A DNA stretch of 14,308 nt from Verrucomicrobiota bacterium (GCA_028872685.1 JAPKEI010000026.1:1-14308); one strand, 5' to 3'. Shown: positions 1 to 7,303, counted from the stretch's first letter. Made by a program: numbers and translations. Notes: generated by a model not told the origin, from the letters alone.

Positions 1-273
1 GTGAGTTTGTACGATTATTTTGATTCTCGACTGCAAGAGGCCAACGTGCAAAAGAATAAGGAAATTATTGAGGAAATCCGAACCCGCCTCACCGAATTAC
101 GTGATGCATGGAACGAATCACTCAATCAACTCAACGAAGCACCAGCCCTGGCCGCAACACCGGCACCCGCACCTGTGCCGACCGCAGCACCAGCGCCGGT
201 GGCACAACCCCTTCCCGTCGCCGCTCCCGCTCCATCTTCCGGCGAGTACAGCGGGCTATCTTTAATGGGCTAA
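1..273 (+). CDS. fliS: Flagellar filament export chaperone FliS, C-terminal part (5' truncated)
   Basis: FliS binds flagellin in the cytoplasm, prevents premature polymerisation and delivers it to the flagellar export gate. The visible N-terminal segment (LYDYFDSRLQEAN, then an amphipathic helix ending LTELRDAWNE) matches the last helices of FliS, whose family pattern is roughly LYDYM-RRL-EAN followed by LLEELRDAW. The window therefore opens inside the gene, and the GTG at position 1 is most likely an internal valine codon, not the start. After about residue 45 the protein runs into a low-complexity Ala/Pro-rich tail (about residues 47-80) ending GLSLMG, which is longer than the short disordered end of usual FliS proteins. 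The FliT-like gene begins 2 bases after the stop, the normal fliS-fliT order. Identification rests on one conserved segment but is quite specific. Confidence 0.8.
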   Translation: MSLYDYFDSRLQEANVQKNKEIIEEIRTRLTELRDAWNESLNQLNEAPALAATPAPAPVPTAAPAPVAQPLPVAAPAPSSGEYSGLSLMG

Positions 274-275
274 CG

Positions 276-626
276 ATGAGCTTACCCGCCACCACTTCAT
301 TGCTCCGGGAATGGCACCGGCTCGCGCGCGAAGAATCCATCGCCATCGCGTTGCAGGATTGGACCGAACTCAATCGGACAATCGAAGCCAAAAGTCGTTT
401 GCAGGAATTACTCGAGGATTATCCCGGCGAAGCGTACACCACCGAAGATCGCGAACTCGTCAATACTCTCGTCGGCATCACCCAGCAACATCAGCAGCTG
501 TTGGGAAATGAAATGGACTCCCTGCGCAAGCAAATCGCCGAGGAGGATAAAAGCCTCAGCAACGGCCGTAAAGTAGGGGCCGCCTACGGCCAGCGCGCCG
601 AGTCCTACTGGGGCACTTATAGCTGA
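276..626 (+). CDS. FliT-like flagellar chaperone
   Basis: A 116-residue, mostly helical, charged protein directly after fliS (2-base gap), where fliT normally lies. FliT is the cytoplasmic export chaperone of the filament cap FliD, and in enterobacteria it also restrains the master regulator FlhDC. The sequence shows the FlgN/FliT family pattern: a helix with hydrophobic and Glu residues (LLREWHRLAREESIAIALQ), then DWTELNRTIEAKSRLQELL, then a second long helix (about residues 66-95) and a Tyr/Ser end. I chose ATG 276 because the in-frame ATG at 108 would overlap most of the fliS tail. There is no clear Shine-Dalgarno sequence, so translation is probably coupled to fliS termination. The family is divergent, so the FliT assignment rests on position plus helical pattern; FlgN-like is the alternative. 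Confidence 0.6.
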   Translation: MSLPATTSLLREWHRLAREESIAIALQDWTELNRTIEAKSRLQELLEDYPGEAYTTEDRELVNTLVGITQQHQQLLGNEMDSLRKQIAEEDKSLSNGRKVGAAYGQRAESYWGTYS

Positions 627-771
627 GATTTGCCCGGAAAATTGTGCCTCCCCCTGATCGTTCCCTTCATTTTAAGACCACATAAACAGCATTTTTAGTG
701 TGTTTTTCTCCATTTAGACCGTTTTTCAAATAATTCAAGCAGTGGCACATAATGTGCTGCGTGGGTGGCCG
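627..771. promoter_or_regulatory. Intergenic region between fliT-like gene and flgF; AT-rich upstream regulatory region
   Basis: This 145-base stretch is the largest non-coding gap in the window. Positions 668-740 are clearly richer in A/T than the surrounding coding DNA, with several T-runs. It ends in a sigma-54 promoter match at 743-758. The AT-rich segment is where activator enhancer sites and a DNA bend would be expected for a sigma-54 promoter, but I see no convincing dyad repeated twice and no strong rho-independent terminator for the upstream unit. Confidence 0.55.
743..758 (+). promoter_or_regulatory. Candidate sigma-54 (RpoN) -24/-12 promoter for the flgF operon
   Basis: TGGCAC followed by GTGCT has the invariant GG (744-745) and GC (756-757) separated by exactly 10 bases, as in the sigma-54 consensus TGGCAC-N5-TTGC. 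The only notable deviation is G for the first T of TTGC. Of about a dozen TGGCAC strings on the plus strand, this is the only one with GC at the right spacing, and the only one in a non-coding region. An NtrC-type sigma-54 activator lies at the end of the same operon. Predicted initiation is at about 768-771, leaving almost no leader before the flgF ATG at 772. The core GCACAT-A-ATGTGC (745-757) is also a perfect 6-base-arm palindrome, so an operator is an alternative or an addition. Confidence 0.6.
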
Positions 772-1536
772 ATGAATATCAGTTTGTACCAGGCCGCCAG
801 CGCTCTGGAGGGTAACCTCCAACGCCAGCACGTGATCGCGGAGAATCTCGCTTCCTCCAGCGTGCCCGGCTTTAAGCGGCATAATATGACCTTCAATGCC
901 GTGGACGCCACGATGTTCGACGACCAGCTCAAAGCGGCAGATCAAACCCAAGTTCGTTGGATGTTACCGCGATTTACGGTATCCACCGATTTCCAACAGG
1001 GCACGCTTATGCCCACCGGCGATAACACTAACGTGGCCCTTGATGGCCCGGGGTTTTTCAGTGTCACCGGACAAGATGGTGAGACGCTTTACACCCGCGA
1101 CGGCAGTTTCCGCACCAACAACCTCGGCCAGCTCATTGCCAAAGACGGCAACCTGCTCCAAGGCGTGGGCGGCGGGCCGATCACGGTGGATACGAATTCC
1201 AAGCACCCCGTCACCATCGCCCAAGATGGCACGGTGACCCAAGGCGGGCCCTCGTTGGGTCGCTTGAACGTCGTGAGTTTTGCCAAGGAAGATATGCCGA
1301 AGCTGCAACGGCTCAATGCCGGCTACTTCACCTCGGGCGGCCTCACGCCGCTGACGGCAGATGAAAGTGAGACGACCGTGGCAATGGGGTTTTTGGAAGG
1401 CGCAAACACCACGCCTTCTCATGAGATGGGTCAGTTAATGACCACGCTCCGCCATTTTGAAGCCAACCAAAAGATCATGAAGATCCAAGATCAACACATG
1501 GGCAAATTGATCCGAGATCTAACTGACACTAAATAG
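772..1536 (+). CDS. flgF: Flagellar basal-body rod protein FlgF
   Basis: FlgF is a proximal-rod subunit exported through the flagellar type III apparatus and assembled in the periplasm. The 254-residue product has family length (about 250) and both diagnostic ends. The N-terminal rod motif is LYQAASALEGNLQRQHVIAE followed by NLASSSVPGFKR, a divergent form of the usual NLAN-NTTGFK. The core contains NVALDGPGFFSV and TRDGSF, typical of the FlgF/FlgG central domain. The C-terminal coiled-coil helix is MTTLRHFEANQKIMKIQDQH. A GTG at 742 is in frame, but it lies inside the sigma-54 promoter match and would add residues before the conserved N terminus, so ATG 772 is preferred. There is no good ribosome-binding site. 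It is the first gene of the probable operon and lies just before flgG. The motif divergence makes it less canonical than FlgG, but order and length support FlgF. Confidence 0.87.
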   Translation: MNISLYQAASALEGNLQRQHVIAENLASSSVPGFKRHNMTFNAVDATMFDDQLKAADQTQVRWMLPRFTVSTDFQQGTLMPTGDNTNVALDGPGFFSVTGQDGETLYTRDGSFRTNNLGQLIAKDGNLLQGVGGGPITVDTNSKHPVTIAQDGTVTQGGPSLGRLNVVSFAKEDMPKLQRLNAGYFTSGGLTPLTADESETTVAMGFLEGANTTPSHEMGQLMTTLRHFEANQKIMKIQDQHMGKLIRDLTDTK

Positions 1537-1540
1537 GAGA
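1535..1540 (+). promoter_or_regulatory. Strong Shine-Dalgarno site of flgG
   Basis: AGGAGA lies 6 bases before the flgG ATG and overlaps the flgF stop codon. It is the only strong Shine-Dalgarno match ahead of any gene start in this window. Confidence 0.8.
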
Positions 1541-1546
1541 TAAAAT

Positions 1547-2335
1547 ATGTTACGCGCACTCTACACATCCGCCTCAGGCATGCAGGGCCAGCAAATGAAT
1601 CTGGATGTCATCGCCAATAACCTGGCGAACGTGAACACCACCGGTTTTAAGAAATCGAAGATGGAGTTCCAGGATATGCTTTACCAAACCAGCCGCGCCG
1701 CCGGCGCCGAAGCCGGGGGTGGCAATCAAGTACCCACCAGTATGCAAGTGGGCCACGGTGCCCGCGCGGTGGCCACTGCCAAAGTGTTTACCAATGGCGA
1801 GCTGCACCAAACCGGTGACAAGCTGGATATCGCCATCCACGGCAACGGCTTTTTCAAAGTCACACTGGCCGACGGCACAGATGCATTTTCACGGGATGGC
1901 GCCTTCAAAATGAGCAACGCCGGCAATATCGTCACCAGTGACGGCCTACCGGTTTCCAGTTTCGCCGGCATCACCATCCCATCCAACGCCACCAATGTTT
2001 CCATCAGCACCTCCGGCGCGGTTTCCACCACCATTGAGGGGGTCACCTCCAATGTCGGCCAGATTATGCTCTCGCGCTTCGCCAACCCCGGCGGAATGGA
2101 GAGCCAGGGCGGCAGCCTTTACAAAGCCACCCTCGCTGCGGGCACGGAGGAGACCGGCCTTCCCGGACTCACCGGAATGGGCTCGGTCCAACAAGGTTGG
2201 TTGGAGCTTTCCAATGTGAAAGTGGTGGAAGAAATGGTGAATCTCATCAAGGCCCAACGCGCTTATGAAATTAATTCCAAAGCCATCCAAGCCGCCGATG
2301 AAATGATGCAAATGAGCAACCGCTTGCGCGGCTAA
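1547..2335 (+). CDS. flgG: Flagellar distal rod protein FlgG
   Basis: FlgG forms the distal rod that crosses the periplasm and passes through the P and L rings. The 262-residue product matches the family length (about 260). It starts with the canonical LYTSASGM and NNLANVNTTGFKK, has the central signature GNGFFKV with SRDGAF, and ends with the near-invariant terminal helix NVKVVEEMVNLIKAQRAYEINSKAIQAADEM (about residues 223-253), given here in part: VVEEMVNLIKAQRAYEINSK. It follows flgF by 10 bases and has the one strong ribosome-binding site in the window, consistent with the larger number of FlgG copies needed per rod. Highly confident. Confidence 0.97.
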   Translation: MLRALYTSASGMQGQQMNLDVIANNLANVNTTGFKKSKMEFQDMLYQTSRAAGAEAGGGNQVPTSMQVGHGARAVATAKVFTNGELHQTGDKLDIAIHGNGFFKVTLADGTDAFSRDGAFKMSNAGNIVTSDGLPVSSFAGITIPSNATNVSISTSGAVSTTIEGVTSNVGQIMLSRFANPGGMESQGGSLYKATLAAGTEETGLPGLTGMGSVQQGWLELSNVKVVEEMVNLIKAQRAYEINSKAIQAADEMMQMSNRLRG

Positions 2336-2356
2336 TCCTAATCTCTCCAACTGAAA

Positions 2357-3061
2357 ATGAAAAAAATCTTTGCCCTCATCCTCCTCGCAACCGCGACCGC
2401 CAGCTTTGCGGCACTAGCCAACTTGCAACCCGCCATCACTGCGGCCCTCACGGAGGAGTTGGAAGTGAACGAGGGCGAACTGGTGCTTACTTCCGTGCGG
2501 CCGCTGCCGAAGGTGGAAGTGCCCGAAGGATTCCCTCTCACCGTGAAAATCACCCAAGCGCCCGCCGGGGGACTGGGTGCGTTCATGACGGTAAAGTATT
2601 CCGTGATCGTCGGCGACCAGTCGCGCGGCGAACACACCGGATTTTTCAAAGCAGCCCTTCTGCGCGAGGTGTGGGTGGCCACCAAACTTTGCAATCGACT
2701 CGCAGCCCTTGATCAAGTCTCGCTCAAGCGCAAAAAAGTGGATGTCATCAACCTGCGCACCGGCGTTTGGGAAGGCGACAAATTGACAGATGATTTACAA
2801 ATCATCCAAGCCGTGCCCCCAGGCACCGTGCTGCAACCGCGTCACGTGCGACGCCGGCCGGTGGTGTTGCGCAATCAAACGGTACAAGCGGTGATCCGAC
2901 ACAAATCATTACTCATTCGGCTCCCTGTCGTTGCTCTGGAAGAGGGCGCACCGGGCGATGTGATTCGTCTGCGCAATCCCAAATCCTTCAAGGAAATCCA
3001 GGGTACGGTGGTGAATAGCGAAAGGGTGTCCGTTAAATTTAACAGCTCAGCTGGAAAATAA
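2357..3061 (+). CDS. flgA: P-ring assembly chaperone FlgA
   Basis: FlgA is a periplasmic chaperone that helps FlgI polymerise around the rod to form the P ring. The 234-residue product begins with a clear Sec signal peptide (MKKIFALILLATATASFA, probable cleavage after Ala18). Its C-terminal half is a SAF-type domain (about residues 150-230) with AVPPGTVLQPRHVRRRPVV, an IRHKSLLIRL segment, and GDVIRLRNPKSFKEIQGTVV close to the end, the order seen in FlgA. Length is near the family value (about 220). The N-terminal half is poorly conserved, as usual. It lies 21 bases after flgG and 2 bases before flgH, just ahead of the ring genes it serves. No Shine-Dalgarno sequence is visible. Confidence 0.92.
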   Translation: MKKIFALILLATATASFAALANLQPAITAALTEELEVNEGELVLTSVRPLPKVEVPEGFPLTVKITQAPAGGLGAFMTVKYSVIVGDQSRGEHTGFFKAALLREVWVATKLCNRLAALDQVSLKRKKVDVINLRTGVWEGDKLTDDLQIIQAVPPGTVLQPRHVRRRPVVLRNQTVQAVIRHKSLLIRLPVVALEEGAPGDVIRLRNPKSFKEIQGTVVNSERVSVKFNSSAGK

Positions 3062-3063
3062 TC

Positions 3064-3687
3064 ATGAAAAATATTCTTACAATCACTCTCACCCTCGCCA
3101 TGACCGGCAGCGTCTTGGCGGATTCACTTTGGAAAGATGGTGCCAGCCGCGGGCCGGTGCTGGACAAGACCGCGCATGCGATTGGCGATATTCTTTTTGT
3201 GTCCATTTCAGAATCGGCCACGGTGGATCGTGATAACAAGAGCACCACCAGCCGCGTGGGCTCGGCCAATGCGGGTATCACCAGTTTTCTGTTTGGCACC
3301 CAGGCGGGCGCCAATGCGGGCAGCCAGTTGGGTAAGCATCAGGGGAGCTATCCCAAAATGGAATTCACCAACACCAGCACGCACGAAGGCAAAGGCACGA
3401 CGAAGAACGTGGATAAAATTACCGCCAAATTCGGCGTGCGCGTGGTGGATGTACTACCAAATAACACGATGGTTATCGAAGGCATGCGCCAAACTTCTTA
3501 TGGCGGTGAGACGCAGGTGGCCATCCTGCGCGGTACGGTGCGGCGCGAAGATATCGACTCCTCCAATATGGTGATGAGCGAGCGTCTGGCAGATTTGCAA
3601 ATCCGTTACGTGAATACCGGCGTCATTTCCGACTCACAAAACAAAGGTTGGTTCATGAAATTTTGGGATCAAGTAAGCCCGTTTTAA
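3064..3687 (+). CDS. flgH: Flagellar L-ring protein FlgH (apparently non-lipidated)
   Basis: FlgH polymerises in the outer membrane to form the L ring, a bushing for the rod. The 207-residue product shows the family core: SLWKDG after the signal peptide, IGDILFVSISESATVDRDNKS, a central GKGTTKNVDKITAKFGVRVVDVLPNN stretch (given in part: VRVVDVLPNNTMVIEG), LADLQIRYVNTGVISDSQNKG and the terminal GWFMKFWDQVSPF. Enteric FlgH is a lipoprotein with a Cys at the cleavage site. Here the signal peptide MKNILTITLTLAMTGSVLA is followed by Asp, and there is no cysteine anywhere near it, so it should be cut by signal peptidase I and not lipidated. It starts 2 bases after the flgA stop, so the two are probably translationally coupled. 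Confidence 0.95.
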   Translation: MKNILTITLTLAMTGSVLADSLWKDGASRGPVLDKTAHAIGDILFVSISESATVDRDNKSTTSRVGSANAGITSFLFGTQAGANAGSQLGKHQGSYPKMEFTNTSTHEGKGTTKNVDKITAKFGVRVVDVLPNNTMVIEGMRQTSYGGETQVAILRGTVRREDIDSSNMVMSERLADLQIRYVNTGVISDSQNKGWFMKFWDQVSPF

Positions 3688-3711
3688 TTCACAAATAATC
3701 AAACCGAACAC

Positions 3712-4911
3712 ATGATCATGAAAAGATATTTTCCCAGTCTGTTATGGGCGATGATTCCAGCAATGGCCTTTGGGCAACAGGCGGGCATCACCATCCCACC
3801 GGGGGCCAATCCCTCCGCCAATTTGCAAACCGTAAGCCCCCTGCGCGCCAATGCCGTGGGCGGTGGCGTGCGAATAAAGGATATCGCTTATTTTAAAGGG
3901 GAACATCCTAATGGCATCCACGGCATAGGCATTGTCACCGGCCTGAATAATACCGGCGACAAAGATACGATTTACTCCAAGCAGGCGATTGCGAACTTGC
4001 TGAAGCATTACGGGATCAATGTGCCCGCCTCCTCGGTGTCCACCAAAAACGCCGCCGTGGTGGCGCTTACCGCGAATCTGAATCCCTACGCCAAGAAGGG
4101 TTCACGAATTGATATTTCGATCAACTCCATGGGCGACTCCACCTCGTTGACGGGTGGGTTTCTGCACATGGCACCTCTGACGGCGGGTGGGCGAGTATAC
4201 GCCTTGGCTAGCGGGCCGTTGAGCAACAACTCATTTTCCCTCGGCACCGGCAATGCGCAGGTGACCAAGAATCACCCCACCGGCGGCATTCTGATTAATG
4301 GCGCAGTGGTGGAACGGGAAGTCCCCGTCACCCTCGTGGTAGATGGCTTCATGGAAATTTGCCTGCGTAAGCCTGACACCGTGCTGGCCGCGCGCATGAA
4401 GGAGGCCATCCTCGGCCAGGCACAACGGCTTGGTGGCGTGGGTAATTTTGCCTCGGCCATTGATGGCGGTACCATCCGAATCAAAGTGCCGGACCAGTTT
4501 CGCGCCGCACCGGTCGATTTCGCCGCGCAGTTGCAGGCCATCACCGTCGTGCCCGATTCCAGAGCGGTCGTGGTGATGAACGAGCGCACCGGCACCATCG
4601 TAGCCACTTCCCGCGTGCGGGTGCTCAGCTGCGCTGTGGCGCACGGCAATATTTATCTCACTGTGGCCAAGAGCGAGGATATTTCGCAGCCCAACGCGTT
4701 GTCGCAAACGGGCACCACCCAGCGGGTTCCGGCGGATGTGGCAAAGGTCACCGAAAGCGGCGGCGGTTTGCACGTGTTTCCCGAGCTGCCCACAGTGCAG
4801 GAAGTTTCCGAGGCGCTCAACAGCCTCGGCGCGACTCCGCGCGATATGATGACGATTTTTTCCGCGATGAAAGCAGCCGGCGCTCTGCAGGCTGAGCTTA
4901 AAATGCAGTAA
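3712..4911 (+). CDS. flgI: Flagellar P-ring protein FlgI with N-terminal extension
   Basis: FlgI forms the periplasmic P ring around the distal rod, anchored at the peptidoglycan. The core starts at VRIKDIAYFKGEHPNGIHG with IGIVTGLNNTGDKD, continues through VTKNHPTGGILINGAVVERE and SCAVAHGN (Cys307), and ends KAAGALQAELKMQ, all close to the family. Length is 399 residues (397 from the equally plausible ATG at 3718), longer than the enteric protein (about 365). The excess is about 30 residues between the signal peptide (end near AFG, residue 21) and the core, including a RANAVGGG peptide repeated in the 206-residue protein encoded at 8205. The C-terminal Cys of the enteric disulfide (GCLRAKL, from memory) is Ala here. 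A second Cys is at 217, so the usual disulfide is absent or rearranged. Confidence 0.96.
   Translation: MIMKRYFPSLLWAMIPAMAFGQQAGITIPPGANPSANLQTVSPLRANAVGGGVRIKDIAYFKGEHPNGIHGIGIVTGLNNTGDKDTIYSKQAIANLLKHYGINVPASSVSTKNAAVVALTANLNPYAKKGSRIDISINSMGDSTSLTGGFLHMAPLTAGGRVYALASGPLSNNSFSLGTGNAQVTKNHPTGGILINGAVVEREVPVTLVVDGFMEICLRKPDTVLAARMKEAILGQAQRLGGVGNFASAIDGGTIRIKVPDQFRAAPVDFAAQLQAITVVPDSRAVVVMNERTGTIVATSRVRVLSCAVAHGNIYLTVAKSEDISQPNALSQTGTTQRVPADVAKVTESGGGLHVFPELPTVQEVSEALNSLGATPRDMMTIFSAMKAAGALQAELKMQ
3844..3868 (+). repeat. 25-base exact repeat, copy 1 (within flgI)
   Basis: These 25 bases, encoding RANAVGGG (FlgI residues 45-52) plus one base, are identical to 8496-8520 in the 206-residue gene, in the same reading frame and with the same codons. 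Both flanking bases differ. A chance exact match of this length in a 14-kb window is very unlikely. Confidence 0.9.
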
Positions 4912-4950
4912 CCCCCGGTGAAATAAATTTAACCTAAAACACGAAAACAA

Positions 4951-6372
4951 ATGGGCGGACTCGGAATATTAGGAACCATGGAGATGGCGCGGAATGCTAT
5001 GCAGACCGCCCGCCAAGGTGCCGAGATTGCGGGTAATAACCTAGCCAATGCCTCCAACCCGATTTACGCGCGCCAACGCGTGAAGATTGCCTCCGCGGTG
5101 GCGATCCCCACCGACAAGGGCCCGCAGGGGTCCGGCGCGGAAGTGGCGCGCATCGAGCAGGTTCGTGATCACGCCATCGACAAGCAGTTGGTGGAAGAAA
5201 AGGGCGTGACCGCTTTTCTGGAGGCCAAACAGCGGGGTCTCCAAATGGCCGAATCCAGTTTGGGTCAAAGCTTGGATCGCCAGAGCGTGGATGCCGGCGA
5301 TGCGTACAGCACTTATGGCATCAGTGAAGGGGTCACAGATTTGTTCAACTCCTTCCAATCGCTCAGCGCAAGCCCCACTTCCACCACTGAACGACAGACG
5401 GCACTTTATAGCGCGCAGAAATTAACCGATAAATTTAAAAGCGTGGATCGCCGATTGGACAATCTACGCAGCTCGTTGAACAAGGAAATCAAGGCCGACA
5501 TCGCCAACGCCAATGCCAAGCTCGAGCAGTTAGCCTACCTCACCTCTTCCATCGGCAACACGGAATTGGTGGAAGGCGCGGCCAATGAAATCCGCGACGT
5601 GATGGTGGATACGCTGGAGCAGCTCGCCGAATTTGTAAATGTGACCACCTCCACCAATGACGACGGCAAAATGAGCGTCTTCATTTCAGGCGAGGAATTC
5701 ATCACCGACAACGTGATGACCGATGTGATGAAAGTGGTCACCGATGGCAATGGCTTCCACTCTGCCGCCAGCAGCAGCCGCGGCACTGCGATAAATCTCA
5801 CCAGCGGCAAGATCGCCGGGGCCATTGATGCCCGCGATGGCGGGGTAGTGGATCTGCGCGAAAGCCTGAATACGCTGGCCTCAGAATTGATTACGCAGGT
5901 GAACGCCCTGCACACGACCGGCTACGACCTCAGCGGCAATAACGACACCTCTCTGAATTTTTTTAATGGTACCGGCGCGGCGGATATCAGTGTGAACAGC
6001 ACCTTGACGGCCGACGCGCGCAAGCTGCAAATGTCCGCCTCCGCCACTGAGGTGGGCGACAACACCATCGCGCGCGCGTTGGCTAGTAAGCTTGAATCAC
6101 CCGCCGCCAACCTGAACAATATGAGCTACTCCGAGCATTACGGCAACACGGTGAGCCGCTTTGGGCAGGAACTTTCGCTGGTGAACGTGCAGCTCAACGA
6201 CCAAAAGGCCGTGCAGAATATGCTGCAAAAACAACGCGACTCAGTACAGGGCGTTTCCATCGATGAAGAGGTGGCTAACCTCGTAATTTTCCAGCGCGCC
6301 TTCCAAGCCTCGGCGCGACTGATCACCACGATGAACACCCTGATGGGTGATGTAATCAATATGCAACGCTAA
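4951..6372 (+). CDS. flgK: Flagellar hook-filament junction protein FlgK (HAP1)
   Basis: FlgK is the first of two junction proteins between hook and filament, exported with the help of FlgN. The 473-residue product has the terminal D0/D1 helices of the family: N-terminal LGTMEMARNAMQTARQGAEI, then NNLANASNPIYARQRV (the usual form is NIAN-TPGYSRQ), and C-terminal VSIDEEVANLVIFQRAFQAS followed by ARLITTMNTLMGDVI. The segment near residues 115-145, GISEGVTDLFNSFQSLSASP, is also a FlgK signature. It is somewhat shorter than the enteric protein (about 547), the difference being in the variable central domains. It follows flgI by 39 bases, an AT-rich spacer without a Shine-Dalgarno sequence or terminator, and precedes flgL by 10 bases. 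Confidence 0.95.
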   Translation: MGGLGILGTMEMARNAMQTARQGAEIAGNNLANASNPIYARQRVKIASAVAIPTDKGPQGSGAEVARIEQVRDHAIDKQLVEEKGVTAFLEAKQRGLQMAESSLGQSLDRQSVDAGDAYSTYGISEGVTDLFNSFQSLSASPTSTTERQTALYSAQKLTDKFKSVDRRLDNLRSSLNKEIKADIANANAKLEQLAYLTSSIGNTELVEGAANEIRDVMVDTLEQLAEFVNVTTSTNDDGKMSVFISGEEFITDNVMTDVMKVVTDGNGFHSAASSSRGTAINLTSGKIAGAIDARDGGVVDLRESLNTLASELITQVNALHTTGYDLSGNNDTSLNFFNGTGAADISVNSTLTADARKLQMSASATEVGDNTIARALASKLESPAANLNNMSYSEHYGNTVSRFGQELSLVNVQLNDQKAVQNMLQKQRDSVQGVSIDEEVANLVIFQRAFQASARLITTMNTLMGDVINMQR

Positions 6373-6382
6373 GAAATTTGAT

Positions 6383-7303
6383 ATGAGAGTCACTGCAGCC
6401 AGTTTTGGAAACGATTTTCGCACGCAGATTGCCAAGCTCGCCGAGCGGCAAATGCGGGTGCAACGCCAGATCGCAACCGGTCAGCGCATCGACTCGCCCA
6501 GCGACGATCCGCAGGCGATGCGCCGCGTGCTCGATCTCCGCGCGGAACTGCGCGTACTCAATCAATACCAGGACAACATCGGCAAGGTTCGCGAAAACTC
6601 CACCGTGGCGTATTCCTCGCTGAACGCGATGAAGAAGCTCAACGATCGCGCCGGTGAGATTGCCACGATGGCCGATGCCTCCAAGCCGACCGAGGCATTG
6701 CAAGCCTACGGCAAGGAAATTAATCAGCTCCTCGAGGAAGCCGTACGGTTGGCCAACACAAAGCACCGCGACGTTTATATTTTCTCCGGCACCAATAGCA
6801 CCACCGCCACCTACGGCACCACGCGAGATGCTAATGACGACATCACGGCGGTCACCTGGGGCGGCAACAGCAACACCACCAAAGTGGATGTTGCCGCCGA
6901 CAGCACGGTGGGCTCTAACCACCCTGCCGAGGGCGCACAGGGGATTTTGAAGAACAGCACGAATGGCGCGGACTTCATCGCGCACTTGATCACGCTTCGT
7001 GACAACTTGAACTCAGGCAACACCACGAACATCAAGAGCAACGGCATCGCAAACGTCAAATCCGACGAAACCAATTTCATCAACCATTTTAGTAACCTCG
7101 GCGCCATCCAGTCACGACTGGATACCTCCGAGGCGATTACCCGGCATCAGGCGTCATCCATCGACCCGCTCATCTCTAACGAGGCCGACGTGGACATGGC
7201 CGACGCGTTTGTGCGGCTCAACGAAATCCAAAACGCCTACACCGCCGCGCTGCAGTCCGGCGGCACGCTGTTGCAAACCTCCCTGCTTGACTACATACGA
7301 TAA
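6383..7303 (+). CDS. flgL: Flagellar hook-filament junction protein FlgL (HAP3)
   Basis: FlgL is the second junction protein, lying between FlgK and flagellin. The 306-residue product (family about 300-320) carries the flagellin-like N-terminal D0/D1 region, including QRQIATGQRIDSPSDDPQAM and LDLRAELRVLNQYQDNIGKV, then RDVYIFSGTNS, which matches the usual YLFSG-KT position. It ends with the C-terminal helix LNEIQNAYTAALQSGGTLLQ and LLDYIR. The middle (about residues 140-230) is Asn/Thr-rich and variable, as expected for surface domains. It sits 10 bases after flgK and 24 before flgJ. Only a weak A/G-rich leader precedes the ATG. Confidence 0.95.
   Translation: MRVTAASFGNDFRTQIAKLAERQMRVQRQIATGQRIDSPSDDPQAMRRVLDLRAELRVLNQYQDNIGKVRENSTVAYSSLNAMKKLNDRAGEIATMADASKPTEALQAYGKEINQLLEEAVRLANTKHRDVYIFSGTNSTTATYGTTRDANDDITAVTWGGNSNTTKVDVAADSTVGSNHPAEGAQGILKNSTNGADFIAHLITLRDNLNSGNTTNIKSNGIANVKSDETNFINHFSNLGAIQSRLDTSEAITRHQASSIDPLISNEADVDMADAFVRLNEIQNAYTAALQSGGTLLQTSLLDYIR

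Noticed and set aside
1..273. A complete 90-residue gene starting at GTG 1
   Set aside because: The encoded start lines up with an internal FliS segment (LYDYF-RLQEAN), so the gene is cut by the window edge.
108..275. Longer start for the FliT-like gene at ATG 108
   Set aside because: It would overlap most of the fliS end and encode a low-complexity Arg/Ser/Thr stretch, a frame shadow of the Ala/Pro tail. ATG 276 fits the 2-base gap.
610..651. Possible terminator hairpin after the FliT-like gene (GGGGCAC with GTGCC-CC)
   Set aside because: The stem has a bulge, the loop is about 27 bases, it begins inside the coding sequence, and no T-run follows.
724..736. IHF-like site upstream of the promoter
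   Set aside because: Two mismatches to the consensus and too close to the -24 element to place a useful bend.
742..771. GTG 742 as the flgF start
   Set aside because: It lies within the sigma-54 promoter match and adds residues before the conserved rod-protein N terminus.
749..775. Sigma-28 promoter suggested by GCCGATGA (768-775)
   Set aside because: The -35 candidate (TAAT) is imperfect and one base too close, and initiation would fall inside flgF after its start codon.
4231..4950. Minus-strand open frame of 239 codons opposite flgI
   Set aside because: Antisense to an unambiguous flgI, with His/Gly-rich composition typical of a shadow frame and no family resemblance.
6356..6985. Minus-strand open frame of 209 codons opposite flgL
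   Set aside because: Antisense to a clear flgL with no recognisable motif; high-GC shadow.
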